Counted from the first letter of the stretch, positions 32,373-42,834 are shown. The stretch is 64,000 bases of DNA from Companilactobacillus heilongjiangensis (GCF_000831645.3 NZ_CP012559.1:868001-932000); one strand, 5' to 3'. The notes: generated by a model not told the origin, from the letters alone. Numbers and translations: made by a program.

Positions 32373-33657
32373 TTGGATGTCCAAGTTTCAGGCGGCAATG
32401 CAAAAATGGGTTGAACCAATTGCGGGGAAAATGAGTCAGAGTGTCATTTTGACTGCAATCAAAGAAGGGATGATTTCTTCATTACCGTTCTTAATTCTTG
32501 GCTCATTATTTAGCATTATTGTTAACTTTCCCTATGCGCCATTTGTCAATTGGTTGGCAGCAAATCATTTAACGAGTTACTTCAATTTGCCATACCAATT
32601 TACCATGAATAGTTTAGCGATTATCGTTGCCTATTTCACAACGCGTAGTTATTGTAAGAGTAAGCATGTTGATAATGTTATTCCTGCAATTTTATCAGTT
32701 ATGAGTATTTTCATCTTAGCGCCACTCAAGATGATTAACATTAAAGGCGTAGCAACTCCATTCATTCCGTTTGATAACATTGGGGTTAAAGGGTTGTTCT
32801 TAGCACTGATTGTTTCAATTATTGTTGGTGAACTTTATAGCCGTATTATTAAAGCTAATTGGACGATTAAAATGCCTGATAGTGTGCCATCAACGATTGG
32901 TGAGTCGTTCAAGTCATTAATTCCAGTTATTTTGATTGCTACATTGATGACCCTAGTACGGTTTGCATTTAGTTTTACAACTTATGGTGATCTAAATAGT
33001 GCAATTTATACCTTACTTCAAGTTCCTTTGGTCAAAATTGGGACATCTCCATGGGCAATATTATTAGTCGTGTTATTAAATAGTCTATTTTTCTTCTTTG
33101 GTATTCATTCAATGGCAATTAATTCGATTGTTATGCCAATTTTATACACACTAGATTTTCAAAATTTAGCAGCTTACCACGCGGGACGCGCCATCCCAAA
33201 CATTATTACATGGCGGTTCTTTTACATGACAAGTAAGATTGGTGGTACCGGTTGTGCACTCGGCTTATGTATTTTCTTGGCCTTCTTTGCTAAATCTAAA
33301 CAATTCAAGACACTCGGTCGAATTTCTTTACCAGCCGTAATTTTTAATACCGATGAACCAATTATTTTTGGTATGCCGATTGTTTTAAACCCAATTATGT
33401 TTATCCCATTTGTAGTTGCTCCTTTAGTAAGTTTTGGCGTCTCATACTTAGCAACGTTAGTTGGCTGGGTGAAACCAATTATTGGGTTGGCATTGCCAGA
33501 ACAAACACCAGTATTGATCAATGGCTTTTTACAATCAGGTCCTGCGTTTGTTATACTTCAAATTGTGATGATAATTGTGACATCAATTATTTATTTACCA
33601 TTTGCTAGAATTGCAGATAATCAGGCCTTAGCGCAAGAACAAGGTAATCAAGAATAG
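32359..33657 (+). CDS. PTS EIIC, cellobiose/lactose (Lac) family
   Basis: A 432-residue sugar permease domain with about ten hydrophobic segments. The layout and motifs match cellobiose-type EIIC: SVILTAIKEGMISSLPFLILGS near the start, FFFGIHSMAINSIVMPIL, and the active-site segment FNTDEPIIFGMPIVLNP. No EIIA or EIIB gene is beside it, so it must borrow these from other PTS operons. The start is ATG 32359 (GGAGG upstream), inside the GH1 gene end. A regulator gene follows at 33699. Confidence 0.9.
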   Translation: MESNSWMSKFQAAMQKWVEPIAGKMSQSVILTAIKEGMISSLPFLILGSLFSIIVNFPYAPFVNWLAANHLTSYFNLPYQFTMNSLAIIVAYFTTRSYCKSKHVDNVIPAILSVMSIFILAPLKMINIKGVATPFIPFDNIGVKGLFLALIVSIIVGELYSRIIKANWTIKMPDSVPSTIGESFKSLIPVILIATLMTLVRFAFSFTTYGDLNSAIYTLLQVPLVKIGTSPWAILLVVLLNSLFFFFGIHSMAINSIVMPILYTLDFQNLAAYHAGRAIPNIITWRFFYMTSKIGGTGCALGLCIFLAFFAKSKQFKTLGRISLPAVIFNTDEPIIFGMPIVLNPIMFIPFVVAPLVSFGVSYLATLVGWVKPIIGLALPEQTPVLINGFLQSGPAFVILQIVMIIVTSIIYLPFARIADNQALAQEQGNQE

Positions 33658-33698
33658 TGTGACACGGTGGTTTGACTGATGACGTGTCGCTGTGAGGG

Positions 33699-35006
33699 AT
33701 GATGGTAGTGCTGAATCGTCAGCGACAAATTTTAACAGCTTTTAATCAAGAAGCTAAGTATTTATCAAGTCAGCAATTGGCCGAAAAGTTTAATGTTTCA
33801 TCAAGAACAATTACGAATGATATTCGAAGTATTAATGCTAATTTTTCGAGTCAATTAGTTATTTATGATAAAGAAAAGCGTGCTTATTTTGTTGAAGACT
33901 CTGCAAGATTGGTGAAGGTAGTTGCTTCTGAGGAATTCGGTGATGATCATTTAGCATTAGCAAAAGATTGGCCATTCTTAATCTTTTGGTATTTATATAC
34001 TAAAGATGAACAATGTACGATTCAAGATTTAGAAGATACGCTACACATCTCAGTTTCGTTGATCAATCGAACGCTTAAAAAGTTGAAGACGGTCTGCCGT
34101 CCTTGGCACGTCAGGGTTCAAGGGAATAATCAAGGAATTATTTTGATTGGAAATCAGCTTTGGTTGGACTTTGCATTAGCACAATTATCGTTGCCACGGA
34201 TTAATCGGCGAATTGATAATTCATATTTGAAATTGATTTTTAACAATCAGGTCAGTGAAGCACAATTAAAACGGCTATTAAAACAAATAGTTGATGGTTA
34301 TTATCGGCTAACTGGAGTTTGGTTGCCAGATACTGAGTCGTATATTACCTTGGTTTTTTACTTGCTATCGACTAATTTAAATGATGTAAAAAACTTCGGT
34401 TGGCATGCGATGCCGGTTGAAAGACAGCAGTTTATCAGGGAATATTTACGATTATCACCGGTGAATAATGTCATGGAATTACATGGGGACTATCAAGCCT
34501 TTTTTGAAAAGTATAAAAATGATGAAAATGCAATCATGTCTTGTCTAGCTTTGACCAATTTTCAATACCATGAACAAGCGAGACTCAATATTTACTTTCC
34601 AGTGCAAGAAATAACCACTGCTTTGAAAGAACCATGTCCGTTTGCAATCTATGAGATTGATCGACCATTTGTAAATCTTCTTAATGAGAGTACTTTGACT
34701 AAGACTAAGAATAAAGCCAAAGTCATTATTTATACTAACGATTTAGTTGTCGGCTATCATTTGCAGGCTCAACTGGCGGTTGTTTTACAGCCACAAATTC
34801 CAATTATTATTTGTAATAATATGTTTAAATTAGATGAGTTGATACAACTGCATGAGCATATCTTTTTTGTCTCTGATCAGCTTCGTATCCGCTCTAAGGA
34901 ACTCTTAAATGAGATTAGTTTTTTTGAAATTCATACGCTCGCTGATCCGAATAATTTAGCGGATTTTATTAAAGTAATTAGTCAAACAATTTATCAGAAA
35001 AAATAA
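33699..35006 (+). CDS. BglG/Mga-like HTH regulator of the beta-glucoside cassette
   Basis: A 435-residue regulator. The N-terminal winged helix (RQRQILTAFNQEAKYLSSQQLAEKFNVSSRTITNDI) is the HTH_11/Mga type, followed by a second helix-turn-helix (TIQDLEDTLHISVSLINRTLKKL, about residues 107-130). The middle is helical and PRD-like but without clear paired histidines. The C-terminal part (KAKVIIYTNDLVVGYHLQAQLAVVL) resembles an EIIB-like domain. It probably activates the cassette in answer to sugar supply. The start could be ATG 33699, ATG 33702 or GTG 33708; the last is best spaced from AGGG at 33695-33698. A hairpin GACACG/CGTGTC lies between EIIC and this gene. Confidence 0.75.
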   Translation: MMVVLNRQRQILTAFNQEAKYLSSQQLAEKFNVSSRTITNDIRSINANFSSQLVIYDKEKRAYFVEDSARLVKVVASEEFGDDHLALAKDWPFLIFWYLYTKDEQCTIQDLEDTLHISVSLINRTLKKLKTVCRPWHVRVQGNNQGIILIGNQLWLDFALAQLSLPRINRRIDNSYLKLIFNNQVSEAQLKRLLKQIVDGYYRLTGVWLPDTESYITLVFYLLSTNLNDVKNFGWHAMPVERQQFIREYLRLSPVNNVMELHGDYQAFFEKYKNDENAIMSCLALTNFQYHEQARLNIYFPVQEITTALKEPCPFAIYEIDRPFVNLLNESTLTKTKNKAKVIIYTNDLVVGYHLQAQLAVVLQPQIPIIICNNMFKLDELIQLHEHIFFVSDQLRIRSKELLNEISFFEIHTLADPNNLADFIKVISQTIYQKK

Positions 35007-35049
35007 AAGGAAGCTCGAAATCATGACACAAAATTCGAGTTTCCTTTTT
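35005..35049 (+). terminator. Terminator of the beta-glucoside cassette
   Basis: AAAAGGAAGCTCGAA (35005-35019) / TTCGAGTTTCCTTTT (35034-35048), one mismatch, T-rich end. Confidence 0.85.
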
Positions 35050-35090
35050 ATGTTAGTAAGTTGCTATTTACAAATTACTGGTATTCTTCA

Positions 35091-35324
35091 ATCATGATTC
35101 ATTTTAAGTAGCTAAATTTATTGCGTTATATCAAGAAATTGAATCATAGGGCCTTTCACCATTCAAAAGGGTTTAATAAAGGCTATAATAATAATTGAAA
35201 ATAGTTATTCAAAGCAGGTGAATTTATGAATACTGCAGCATCAGTTATTACTAAAACTAGAGCCCAACCACAGTTGCAGACCAATGCTAAAAAGAAGCAT
35301 GTTGGTATTCTCAGTGGTGCTTTC
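35091..35324 (+). repeat. Right arm of direct repeat flanking the beta-glucoside cassette
   Basis: Bases 35091-35127 match 30351-30387 (one mismatch in 37) and 35128-35324 match 30609-30804. The first 75 bases are therefore a decayed scrap of the seven-helix membrane gene, with an internal deletion of about 221 bases. The last 100 are the intact nadD start. Confidence 0.85.
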
Positions 35325-35870
35325 AATCCGATTCACAATGGGCATTTGATGATTGCTGAACAAGTTTATGAACAGTTGGATCTCGATAAGATTTTATTTA
35401 TTCCGGACAAAATTCCGCCTCATCGTGGTATTAGTCGTTATATTCCCAAAGTCAGCGTCGATGATCGAATCAACATGGTCAAATATGGAATTAGAGATAA
35501 TCCCCATTTTGAGCTTGATATGACTGATATTGACCTCGGTGGCGTCAGTTATACGTATGAAACCATCAAGCGTTTAAAAAAGCGTAATCCGAACACTGAA
35601 TATTACCTGATTGTCGGTTATGATATGGTCGAAAATTTGCCAAAATGGTCGCATATTGATGAGCTTGTGAAAGAAGTTCATTTCGTTGGTGTCTGTCGTA
35701 AAGGTTTTGAAAAGAAATCTGACTATCCAGTTTTGTGGGTCAATACACCAGTAATTGAAATTAGTTCGACCGTCATTCGTCAGCGTGTTCGTGAAGGTAA
35801 ATCGCTCAAGTACTTTGTGCCTGATGACGTTGCTTGGTATATCAAAGATAAAGGAATCTATAAAAAATAA
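35226..35870 (+). CDS. nadD: Nicotinate-nucleotide adenylyltransferase
   Basis: A 214-residue enzyme joining nicotinate mononucleotide and ATP to deamido-NAD in NAD synthesis. Hallmarks are GAFNPIHNGHL (the H-x-G-H nucleotidyltransferase motif, about residues 35-45), YYLIVGYDMVENLPKWSHID and the C-terminal ISSTVIRQRVREG. About 24 extra residues (MNTAASVITKTRAQPQLQ...) precede the domain, as in other lactobacilli. Here it stands alone, not before yqeK. Its first codons are duplicated at 30705. Together with nrtR/niaP the window thus holds two steps of NAD supply. Confidence 0.88.
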   Translation: MNTAASVITKTRAQPQLQTNAKKKHVGILSGAFNPIHNGHLMIAEQVYEQLDLDKILFIPDKIPPHRGISRYIPKVSVDDRINMVKYGIRDNPHFELDMTDIDLGGVSYTYETIKRLKKRNPNTEYYLIVGYDMVENLPKWSHIDELVKEVHFVGVCRKGFEKKSDYPVLWVNTPVIEISSTVIRQRVREGKSLKYFVPDDVAWYIKDKGIYKK

Positions 35871-35874
35871 TTTC

Positions 35875-35907
35875 AGCTCGTCGCAATTGATGTGACGGGC
35901 TTTTTTT
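35875..35907 (+). terminator. Rho-independent terminator after nadD
   Basis: AGCTCGTC (35875-35882) / GACGGGCT (35894-35901) with one T-G pair, then seven T. Confidence 0.85.
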
Positions 35908-35937
35908 GTACTTTCGGAATTTGTCTTGTGTTTAAAA

Positions 35938-35965
35938 GTGACAAACTTACAAGTAACTTTATAAA
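35938..35965 (+). promoter_or_regulatory. Conserved surface-protein promoter, copy 1
   Basis: GTGACA (35938-35943), 16 bp, TATAAA (35960-35965), preceded by TTGTGTTTAAA. The same block stands before the SLAP genes at 55814 and 57400, suggesting common control of three surface proteins. Confidence 0.6.
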
Positions 35966-36008
35966 ATGGAATTAGGTTACAAAAGTCACAAATTGGGAGG
36001 TTGGCTTT

Positions 36009-37622
<1,614 letters not shown>

Positions 37623-37626
37623 AAAT

Positions 37627-37663
37627 AAAGACCTTTCGCAATCACTGCAAAAGGTCTTTTTTT
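37627..37663. terminator. Terminator after the adhesin gene
   Basis: AAAGACCTTT (37627-37636) / AAAGGTCTTT (37650-37659), T run after it. It lies in the overlap with the 3' end of the convergent kinase gene and may serve both. Confidence 0.8.
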
Positions 37664-38187
37664 GATGGAATAGTTTTTAAAACTAAATTCAATTTTTCAT
37701 TCAATGATAGCGTTCCATCCATTACCAGATCCGCATCATTACTAACGAATTGTTCATGATCGACAAAGATAGGGCGAGCAAAGTCGAGATAAGTTCTCAT
37801 CCATGACATAATTTCATCGGTTGATTTATCTTGATAGTCGCGGATAATCTGACGAGCCAAACAAATATCCAGTGGAGTTTTAATATAAATTACTTTATCA
37901 ATAAACGGCTTCAAAGTTTTATTCTTATATCCGAAAGGAAAATCAATCAGGATAAATGGATAATGATTATTAACTTTCTTCAAATCTGCCATTAAAGCAC
38001 TAATGTCGTATTGATTAACTGCATCCTTTACTGGTGTATCAATTGGTGGCGCTGATGGAAGGGCATCAATACTGTAATCGTCAAAAGGAATCACGAAACT
38101 ATTTAATTTTTTATTTAGGGCATTGATTAAAGTTGTTTTGCCACTGCCAGTTACACCACTAATAACGACAACATAGCTAGATTTCAA
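37642..38187 (-). CDS. Uridine kinase-like P-loop kinase
   Basis: A 181-residue P-loop protein. The N-terminus SYVVVISGVTGSGKTTLINAL has Walker A GVTGSGKTT (about residues 10-18), followed by PFDDYSID, which matches the substrate aspartate region of uridine/nucleoside kinases, and a lid region CLARQIIRDYQDKS with arginines. It is shorter than classical uridine kinase (about 210 aa), so the substrate is uncertain; other small-molecule kinases of the same fold are possible. Start ATG 38187. It is a single gene on the minus strand. Confidence 0.75.
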   Translation of the reverse strand: MKSSYVVVISGVTGSGKTTLINALNKKLNSFVIPFDDYSIDALPSAPPIDTPVKDAVNQYDISALMADLKKVNNHYPFILIDFPFGYKNKTLKPFIDKVIYIKTPLDICLARQIIRDYQDKSTDEIMSWMRTYLDFARPIFVDHEQFVSNDADLVMDGTLSLNEKLNLVLKTIPSKKDLLQ

Positions 38188-38230
38188 ATAATCATCTCAT
38201 TTAATTTTTGAGTTGATTATATAGCTAATG

Positions 38231-38262
38231 GAAAAAAATAACATCCACTAAGGGATGTTATT
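38231..38262 (-). terminator. Rho-independent terminator, minus strand
   Basis: AATAACATCC (38237-38246) / GGATGTTATT (38253-38262), followed on the minus strand by a run of seven T; it ends the gene at 38261-38950. Confidence 0.85.
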
Positions 38263-38950
38263 AAGAATTGACTCGTTGACGTTGTGTTTGCATGTGCGTA
38301 TCGGCCAATAATAATGTGTATGAATTAACACCGAAGAAGGCGATAATTACCATCAAACCAGTTAGGAAAAATCCGAGGAACATGAACCCTAGTCCTAACA
38401 ATAATCCAAAGACTGCGAAACAACGCATCATATTCTTAGAAATTGTCACCAAACTTTGTTCACTCTTAAAAGCATAGTGATAAATTGTGTCAATTTTTTC
38501 AACACGACTGTCAATTGGTTCAGCTTTATGAACTGCCAATGTTAATTGATATGGTTCAAAGTCATCAATGATGCTGTCTTCGCCATATTCATCCGTGACA
38601 ACCTTTTTATAGTTACCACCGGCAATTGAAAGTGTAGGGTACGAATCTTGTGCTAAGGCCATTTTAAGACCTTTAGTCAGAGGAATTGTCCCAATATTAA
38701 TGATTTTGGAATTCCAGAAACGTGCTAAGACGTAAACTGTGTTATTAGTAACATGCAAGTCAACGTCAGCAAGGTCAAGATTCTCAAGTTGATATATTTG
38801 AAAGATAAATTTATTCTTCAATATTTGTTTATTATTCAAACCCTCATAAATATCCTTCGGGTTAACATCGTGTACGTAATTGATATATTGTTCAATGAAT
38901 GTTTTTGAATCAGCAGATAAATTGATATTTTTATTAATTAAGATAGTCAT
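38261..38950 (-). CDS. Hypothetical membrane protein
   Basis: A 229-residue protein I do not recognise. Residues 1-about 165 are soluble with alternating strands (LADVDLHVTNNTVYVLARFWNSKIINIG) and resemble no motif known to me. Two hydrophobic helices follow (CFAVFGLLLGLGFMFLGFF and LTGLMVIIAFFGVNSYTLLL), ending with a basic QTQRQRVNS tail. It is likely a membrane-anchored cytoplasmic domain. It has its own terminator, and the neighbouring gene at 39034 is on the same strand about 80 bases upstream. Start ATG 38950 with a weak GGGGGAA site. Confidence 0.6.
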   Translation of the reverse strand: MTILINKNINLSADSKTFIEQYINYVHDVNPKDIYEGLNNKQILKNKFIFQIYQLENLDLADVDLHVTNNTVYVLARFWNSKIINIGTIPLTKGLKMALAQDSYPTLSIAGGNYKKVVTDEYGEDSIIDDFEPYQLTLAVHKAEPIDSRVEKIDTIYHYAFKSEQSLVTISKNMMRCFAVFGLLLGLGFMFLGFFLTGLMVIIAFFGVNSYTLLLADTHMQTQRQRVNS

Positions 38951-39033
38951 ATTTCCCCCAAAAGATGTAACAACTAGACCCAGTATAACAAAAATGTATG
39001 CGCTTTTGTGGAAATTTATGAAAACGTTTTAGT

Positions 39034-39750
39034 TTATTCACTAATGCGGTGATTTAACCAATTTATTAATAACGTACTTATAATATTTTGTTGTTTTGCG
39101 TTGCTGATAGATGCGGTATTATCGCCAGACTGCTTGCCGTAGCTACCAAAACCACCATGATTACCACCAGAAATCTGTTCATAAATAGTATTATTTGGCA
39201 GTAATTTTTTAGCCTTTTTATAATTGGTATAGTTTAAAACTCCGTCATTTGTTCCAGTTAGTGAGATAATTGGTACTTTTATTTCATGTAAATCACCTTT
39301 TTTTTCAGGATAACTTGCTAAAAGGAAGACTCCTTTGAGTTTTTGGGAATGATTTTTGGCATAACGACAAGCCATCGTGCCACCTAAAGAATGACCACCG
39401 ATAATGTAATCATAATTGCCCTGTACTTTGGATGCTGCATTGGCATTAAGGACTGCTAAATCGAGAGGAAAACGAACGATATAAACGCTGTACCCCGCTT
39501 GTGCCACCTTGTTAGCCCAGATACTGTAACTCTTGGGATCAACTAAAGCACCTGGGTAAAAGATGACTTTAGGCTTACTGTCGTCACCAGAAAATTTGAT
39601 AGTATTGTCTACAATCGTGCTGTTTTCGGCTGCAGAGTTAGCAGTTGTAGAAGGTGAATACTCTTTATTTTTGACCACGGCAAGCATGATTAAGACTAGT
39701 GCGACAAGTGTAATGACAATGCCAAGTAGCCATTTTACTGATTTTTTCAT
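39034..39750 (-). CDS. Alpha/beta hydrolase, membrane-anchored
   Basis: A 238-residue protein. An N-terminal helix (VKWLLGIVITLVALVLIMLAVV) acts as signal anchor, so the enzyme faces outside. The hydrolase fold shows KVIFYPGALVDPKSYSIWA (oxyanion region), the nucleophile elbow GGHSLGG (Ser about 120), an aspartate in SLTGTNDGV and the histidine in GGNHGGFG. This is the PF12695-like group, often esterases or lipases; the substrate is unknown. Start ATG 39750. Confidence 0.85.
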   Translation of the reverse strand: MKKSVKWLLGIVITLVALVLIMLAVVKNKEYSPSTTANSAAENSTIVDNTIKFSGDDSKPKVIFYPGALVDPKSYSIWANKVAQAGYSVYIVRFPLDLAVLNANAASKVQGNYDYIIGGHSLGGTMACRYAKNHSQKLKGVFLLASYPEKKGDLHEIKVPIISLTGTNDGVLNYTNYKKAKKLLPNNTIYEQISGGNHGGFGSYGKQSGDNTASISNAKQQNIISTLLINWLNHRISE

Positions 39751-39874
39751 AAATTAAACCCCAATCTTAAAATATCTATATCAATATTGTACTTTACAAG
39801 CTGTATAAGGATATGATACATTTAAGAAAATTAATATGTTTTTGATATTAAAAGAAGGAGTACTATATACTTTA

Positions 39875-40105
39875 TCCACAGGGAGTCAAGGGTAGTGAGA
39901 GCTTGGCGTGTCGGTATATAAGAAAAACATCTTTGTTCTTCTAGCTGAAATTTCGAGAGTAGGTTTAGACGTCAACCAGTACGTTATAATTGGCAAGTAT
40001 TTAATGTACTTTGAGGTGTTTTTTTATAAAAAACTTGGGTGGTACCGCGGAAAGATCTTTCGTCCCTTTTATTGGGGATGGAGGATCTTTTTTTCGTCTA
40101 TAGTA
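39875..40105 (+). ncRNA. T-box leader upstream of asnS
   Basis: A tRNA-sensing leader RNA. The conserved T-box GGGTGGTACCGCG is at 40037-40049, followed by CGTCCC (40061-40066). The antiterminator competes with a terminator made of AAAGATC-TTT-CGTCCC (40051-40066) and GGGGATG-GA-GGATCTTT (40074-40090) plus a T run. The upstream part holds a stem-I-like region; an AAC at 39974-39976 could be the asparagine specifier codon, but I could not prove its place in the stem. Uncharged tRNA-Asn should allow read-through into asnS. Confidence 0.88.
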
Positions 40106-40129
40106 TTCTGAGAACATAAGGAGAAATCA

Positions 40130-41521
40130 ATGCAAAACGTTTTAGTTAAAGATTTATACAAAAAAGAATTTGCTGACGGTGACCAAATCACTGTTTCTGG
40201 TTGGATTCGTACAATCAGAGGTTCAAAGCGAGTTGGCTTTATCGAATTAAACGACGGTTCATTCTTTAAGAATGTTCAAGTTGTTATGACTAGCGATATG
40301 GAAAATTACGCTGAAGTTGTTAAGTTCCCAATCAGCACAACTATTAAAGTTGTCGGTGAATTGGCACTAACTCCTAAGGCACAACAACCTTTCGAAATTC
40401 ACGCTACTGAAATTATTGAAGAAGGTGCTTCTGACGCCGATTATCCATTACAAAAGAAGGCTCACTCATACGAATTTATGAGATCAATTGCCCACTTGCG
40501 TCCTAGAACTAACACATTCTATTCAGTATTCCGTATCCGTTCACTAGCTGCTTTTGCTATCCACGAATACCTACAACAACATGATTTCGTATACGTTCAC
40601 ACACCAATTATCACCAGTTCAGATGCCGAGGGTGCCGGTGAAATGTTTGAAGTAACAACTTTGGACATGAACAACGTACCTAAGACAGACGATGGCAAAG
40701 TTGATTACAGTGAAGACTTCTTTAGAAAAGAAACTAACCTAACAGTTAGTGGACAACTAGAAGTTGAACCATTTGCTATGGCATTCAGAAACGTTTATAC
40801 ATTTGGTCCTACATTTAGAGCTGAAAACTCACATACTGGTCGTCACGCATCTGAATTCTGGATGATCGAACCAGAAATGGCTTTCGCTGACTTGCAAGAT
40901 GAAATGGATTGTTCAGAAGAGTTGTTGAAGTATGTTATCAACTACGTTATGGATCATGCTAAAGAAGAACTAGACTTCTTGAACGAAAACGTTGATAATA
41001 CTTTGATTGACCGTTTGAAAGCTACAGCTGGAGAAGAATTTGCCCACGTAACTTATACTGATGCCATCGATATTTTGGAAAAAGCAACCGATGTTGAATT
41101 TGAAGTTAAACCTTACTGGGGACTTGACTTAGATTCAGAACACGAACGTTACTTATCAGAACAAGTTTACAAGAAGCCAGTATTTATTACTGACTATCCA
41201 AAGGAATTTAAGGCATTCTACATGCGTGCTAATGAAGATGGCAAGACAGTTGCTGCAGCCGACTTATTAGTTCCCGAAATTGGTGAATTAATTGGTGGTT
41301 CACAACGTGAGGAACGTCTTGATAAGCTAGAAGCAAGAATGGCTGAACTTGATATGAACGAAGATGACTACAAGTGGTACTTAGAATTACGTAAGTACGG
41401 TGGTACAGTTCACTCAGGTTTCGGTATTGGATTTGAAAGATTGATCATGTACATCACAGGTATGGAAAATATCAGAGATGTCATTGCTTATCCTAGAACA
41501 CCGGGTAATGCTGAATTTTAG
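40130..41521 (+). CDS. asnS: Asparaginyl-tRNA synthetase
   Basis: A 463-residue class II synthetase charging tRNA-Asn. N-terminal OB-fold anticodon domain ([32 protein letters not shown]). Class II motifs follow: [15 protein letters not shown] with [21 protein letters not shown] (motif 1), [26 protein letters not shown] (motif 2, FRAE) and [31 protein letters not shown] (motif 3). The combination with [10 protein letters not shown] fits AsnRS rather than AspRS. It is regulated by the T-box leader. The structured R3 element begins at its stop codon. Confidence 0.95.
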   Translation: MQNVLVKDLYKKEFADGDQITVSGWIRTIRGSKRVGFIELNDGSFFKNVQVVMTSDMENYAEVVKFPISTTIKVVGELALTPKAQQPFEIHATEIIEEGASDADYPLQKKAHSYEFMRSIAHLRPRTNTFYSVFRIRSLAAFAIHEYLQQHDFVYVHTPIITSSDAEGAGEMFEVTTLDMNNVPKTDDGKVDYSEDFFRKETNLTVSGQLEVEPFAMAFRNVYTFGPTFRAENSHTGRHASEFWMIEPEMAFADLQDEMDCSEELLKYVINYVMDHAKEELDFLNENVDNTLIDRLKATAGEEFAHVTYTDAIDILEKATDVEFEVKPYWGLDLDSEHERYLSEQVYKKPVFITDYPKEFKAFYMRANEDGKTVAAADLLVPEIGELIGGSQREERLDKLEARMAELDMNEDDYKWYLELRKYGGTVHSGFGIGFERLIMYITGMENIRDVIAYPRTPGNAEF

Positions 41522-41660
41522 AGACAGAGAGTGGAACAAGCCCGGGAATTTCCGAGCATTTGCATGACTTCACGAATTATCCGCTGAACTTTGCGGATGA
41601 TTTGGGAAGTTAGGCAAAGCGGAAGAAATTGGCTGGTGGAACTCGTTTTAGAGCCACTGC
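41519..41660 (+). repeat. R3 3'-UTR hairpin element after asnS
   Basis: A distant relative of R2 that also starts at a stop codon, with AGAGAGTGGAACAAGCC. Pairing: AATTTCC...GCATTTGC with GCAAAGC.GGAAGAAATT, then GACTTC.. and AATTATCCGC with GCGGATGATTTGGGAAGT around a TGAACTTT loop. It shares TTTC(C)GAGCATT and AAGCGGAA with R2. It ends before the asnS terminator. Confidence 0.7.
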
Positions 41661-41675
41661 CCATATATAATTATC

Positions 41676-41717
41676 AAATAGCTATCGAATCCTAAAATAT
41701 TCGATAGCTATTTTTTT
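41676..41717 (+). terminator. Terminator after asnS
   Basis: AAATAGCTATCGAAT (41676-41690) / ATTCGATAGCTATTT (41699-41713), then T run. Confidence 0.9.
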
Positions 41718-41771
41718 ATATTGACAAATAATACATCCTAATACATAATACTTTGTATAGCGAGGTATAAA

Positions 41772-42089
41772 ATGAATACACAATTAAAAAAAGGATTATT
41801 AGATATTTGCGTATTAGCCGAGCTAGAACGGAAGGAATCATATGGATATGCCATTATCAATGATTTGGCACCGTTGATTGAAGTATCTGAGTCAACATTG
41901 TATCCAATTTTAAAACGACTTCTAGCGAAAAAGGCGATTACGACTAAAAGTAAAATTCACAATAATCGTGTGCGAAAGTACTATCAAATAACTGATGTTG
42001 GCCGACAAGAAATTGCTGAATTTGTTGGCGAATGGGGTCAAGTTGAAAAAATTATTGGTTTTATAAAAGGGGCAGAGATTGATGGATAA
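41772..42089 (+). CDS. PadR family transcriptional regulator
   Basis: A 105-residue winged-helix protein: KKGLLDICVLAELERKESYGYAIINDL, recognition helix VSESTLYPILKRLLAKKAIT, wing and VRKYYQITDVGRQEIAEFVGEW. It is a small PadR-s2 type. It precedes a DUF1700 gene, the arrangement of PadR/DUF1700 pairs that sense envelope stress or membrane-active compounds in Firmicutes. It overlaps the next gene by 8 bases. Confidence 0.9.
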   Translation: MNTQLKKGLLDICVLAELERKESYGYAIINDLAPLIEVSESTLYPILKRLLAKKAITTKSKIHNNRVRKYYQITDVGRQEIAEFVGEWGQVEKIIGFIKGAEIDG

Positions 42090-42642
42090 ACAAAATTTTT
42101 TAAAGACATTAAAAAAGCAATTACAAAAATTCGGTGTTAAGAATGCTGATGATTATCTCGATTATTATTCAGAATATTTGGATGACTTAATTGAAAATGG
42201 TGCTACTGAAGTTGAAGCAGTTGAAAAAGTTGGTGGAGTCAAAAAAGTATTGGTAGAAATTATTTCAGACAATGACGTGGAAATACCACAGACGAGTGAT
42301 CGTTTGAAGAGTGCGTTGTTGATTGGATCATTGCCAGTTTGGGGACCACTTTTGTTGGCAGCATACTTAGTACCAGTCCTTTTATTATTTGCAGTTTTGC
42401 TCATTGCCGTAAGTTTTTTAATCGCTGGTGGCTGGACACTGGTTGGTAGTTTCGTCGTAATGGTTAAAGTAGGTTTGCTATATGGTGGGTTCCAACTTGG
42501 CATCTGCTTGTTATTCTTAGGCGGTTCATTATTGGTAGAACAGCTTTTTGTGTATTTAACTCAGAAACTTTTCAATTTTAATAAATATCTATTTAGAAAA
42601 TTTAATGTTAGGGGAATTAAAAATGGACTTGTTAAAAATTAA
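42082..42642 (+). CDS. DUF1700 (HAAS) membrane protein
   Basis: A 186-residue protein: an N-terminal helical HAAS domain (NADDYLDYYSEYLDDLIENGATEVEAVEKVGG) then four hydrophobic helices (from about residue 82 to 165). HAAS-domain proteins act with PadR regulators, often as membrane anchors or sensors. The start is ATG 42082 behind AAAGGGG, inside the PadR gene end. Its last 20 bases overlap the short gene at 42623. Confidence 0.82.
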   Translation: MDKQNFLKTLKKQLQKFGVKNADDYLDYYSEYLDDLIENGATEVEAVEKVGGVKKVLVEIISDNDVEIPQTSDRLKSALLIGSLPVWGPLLLAAYLVPVLLLFAVLLIAVSFLIAGGWTLVGSFVVMVKVGLLYGGFQLGICLLFLGGSLLVEQLFVYLTQKLFNFNKYLFRKFNVRGIKNGLVKN

Positions 42643-42784
42643 TTCAAAAATTATTTTTTGGGGAACAATTCTTATCATAGTTGGGATTGTACTTGCGTTA
42701 GCTACACTATTCAGTTTGAACTTTAATATCAGTGCTTTAATTAACCACGGTGGTAGCTGGTATGCTCCGATTAAAGGGAATTAG
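42623..42784 (+). CDS. Small membrane protein, 53 aa
   Basis: A complete 53-codon frame: MDLLKINSKIIFWGTILIIV, continuing with a single transmembrane helix and a short outside tail ending SWYAPIKGN. It has an AGGGGAATT site and overlaps the DUF1700 gene by 20 bases, so it is translated in the same operon. In many related operons the gene in this place is a larger DUF4097 protein; this may be its N-terminal remnant or a distinct small subunit. A terminator follows at 42793. Confidence 0.7.
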   Translation: MDLLKINSKIIFWGTILIIVGIVLALATLFSLNFNISALINHGGSWYAPIKGN

Positions 42785-42790
42785 GATAGC

Positions 42791-42834
42791 AAAAAGGGTT
42801 TCGTAAGTATAATTCAAACTTACGAAACCTTTAT
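42791..42834. terminator. Bidirectional terminator
   Basis: AAAGGGTTTCGTAAGT with ACTTACGAAACCTTT (one bulge), between the PadR operon and the convergent dihydrouridine synthase gene. Confidence 0.85.

Noticed and set aside
33658-33698. Hairpin GACACG/CGTGTC between EIIC and its regulator as a terminator
   Set aside because: No T run follows and the stem is short; it may be an operator, but the evidence is too thin to list as a feature.
30816-35090. Beta-glucoside cassette as a composite transposon
   Set aside because: Flanking repeats are made of host genes (nadD and membrane gene), not insertion sequences, and no recombinase gene is present.
39908-40111. Open frame of 67 codons upstream of asnS
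   Set aside because: Covers the T-box leader, whose conserved motifs and terminator explain the sequence.
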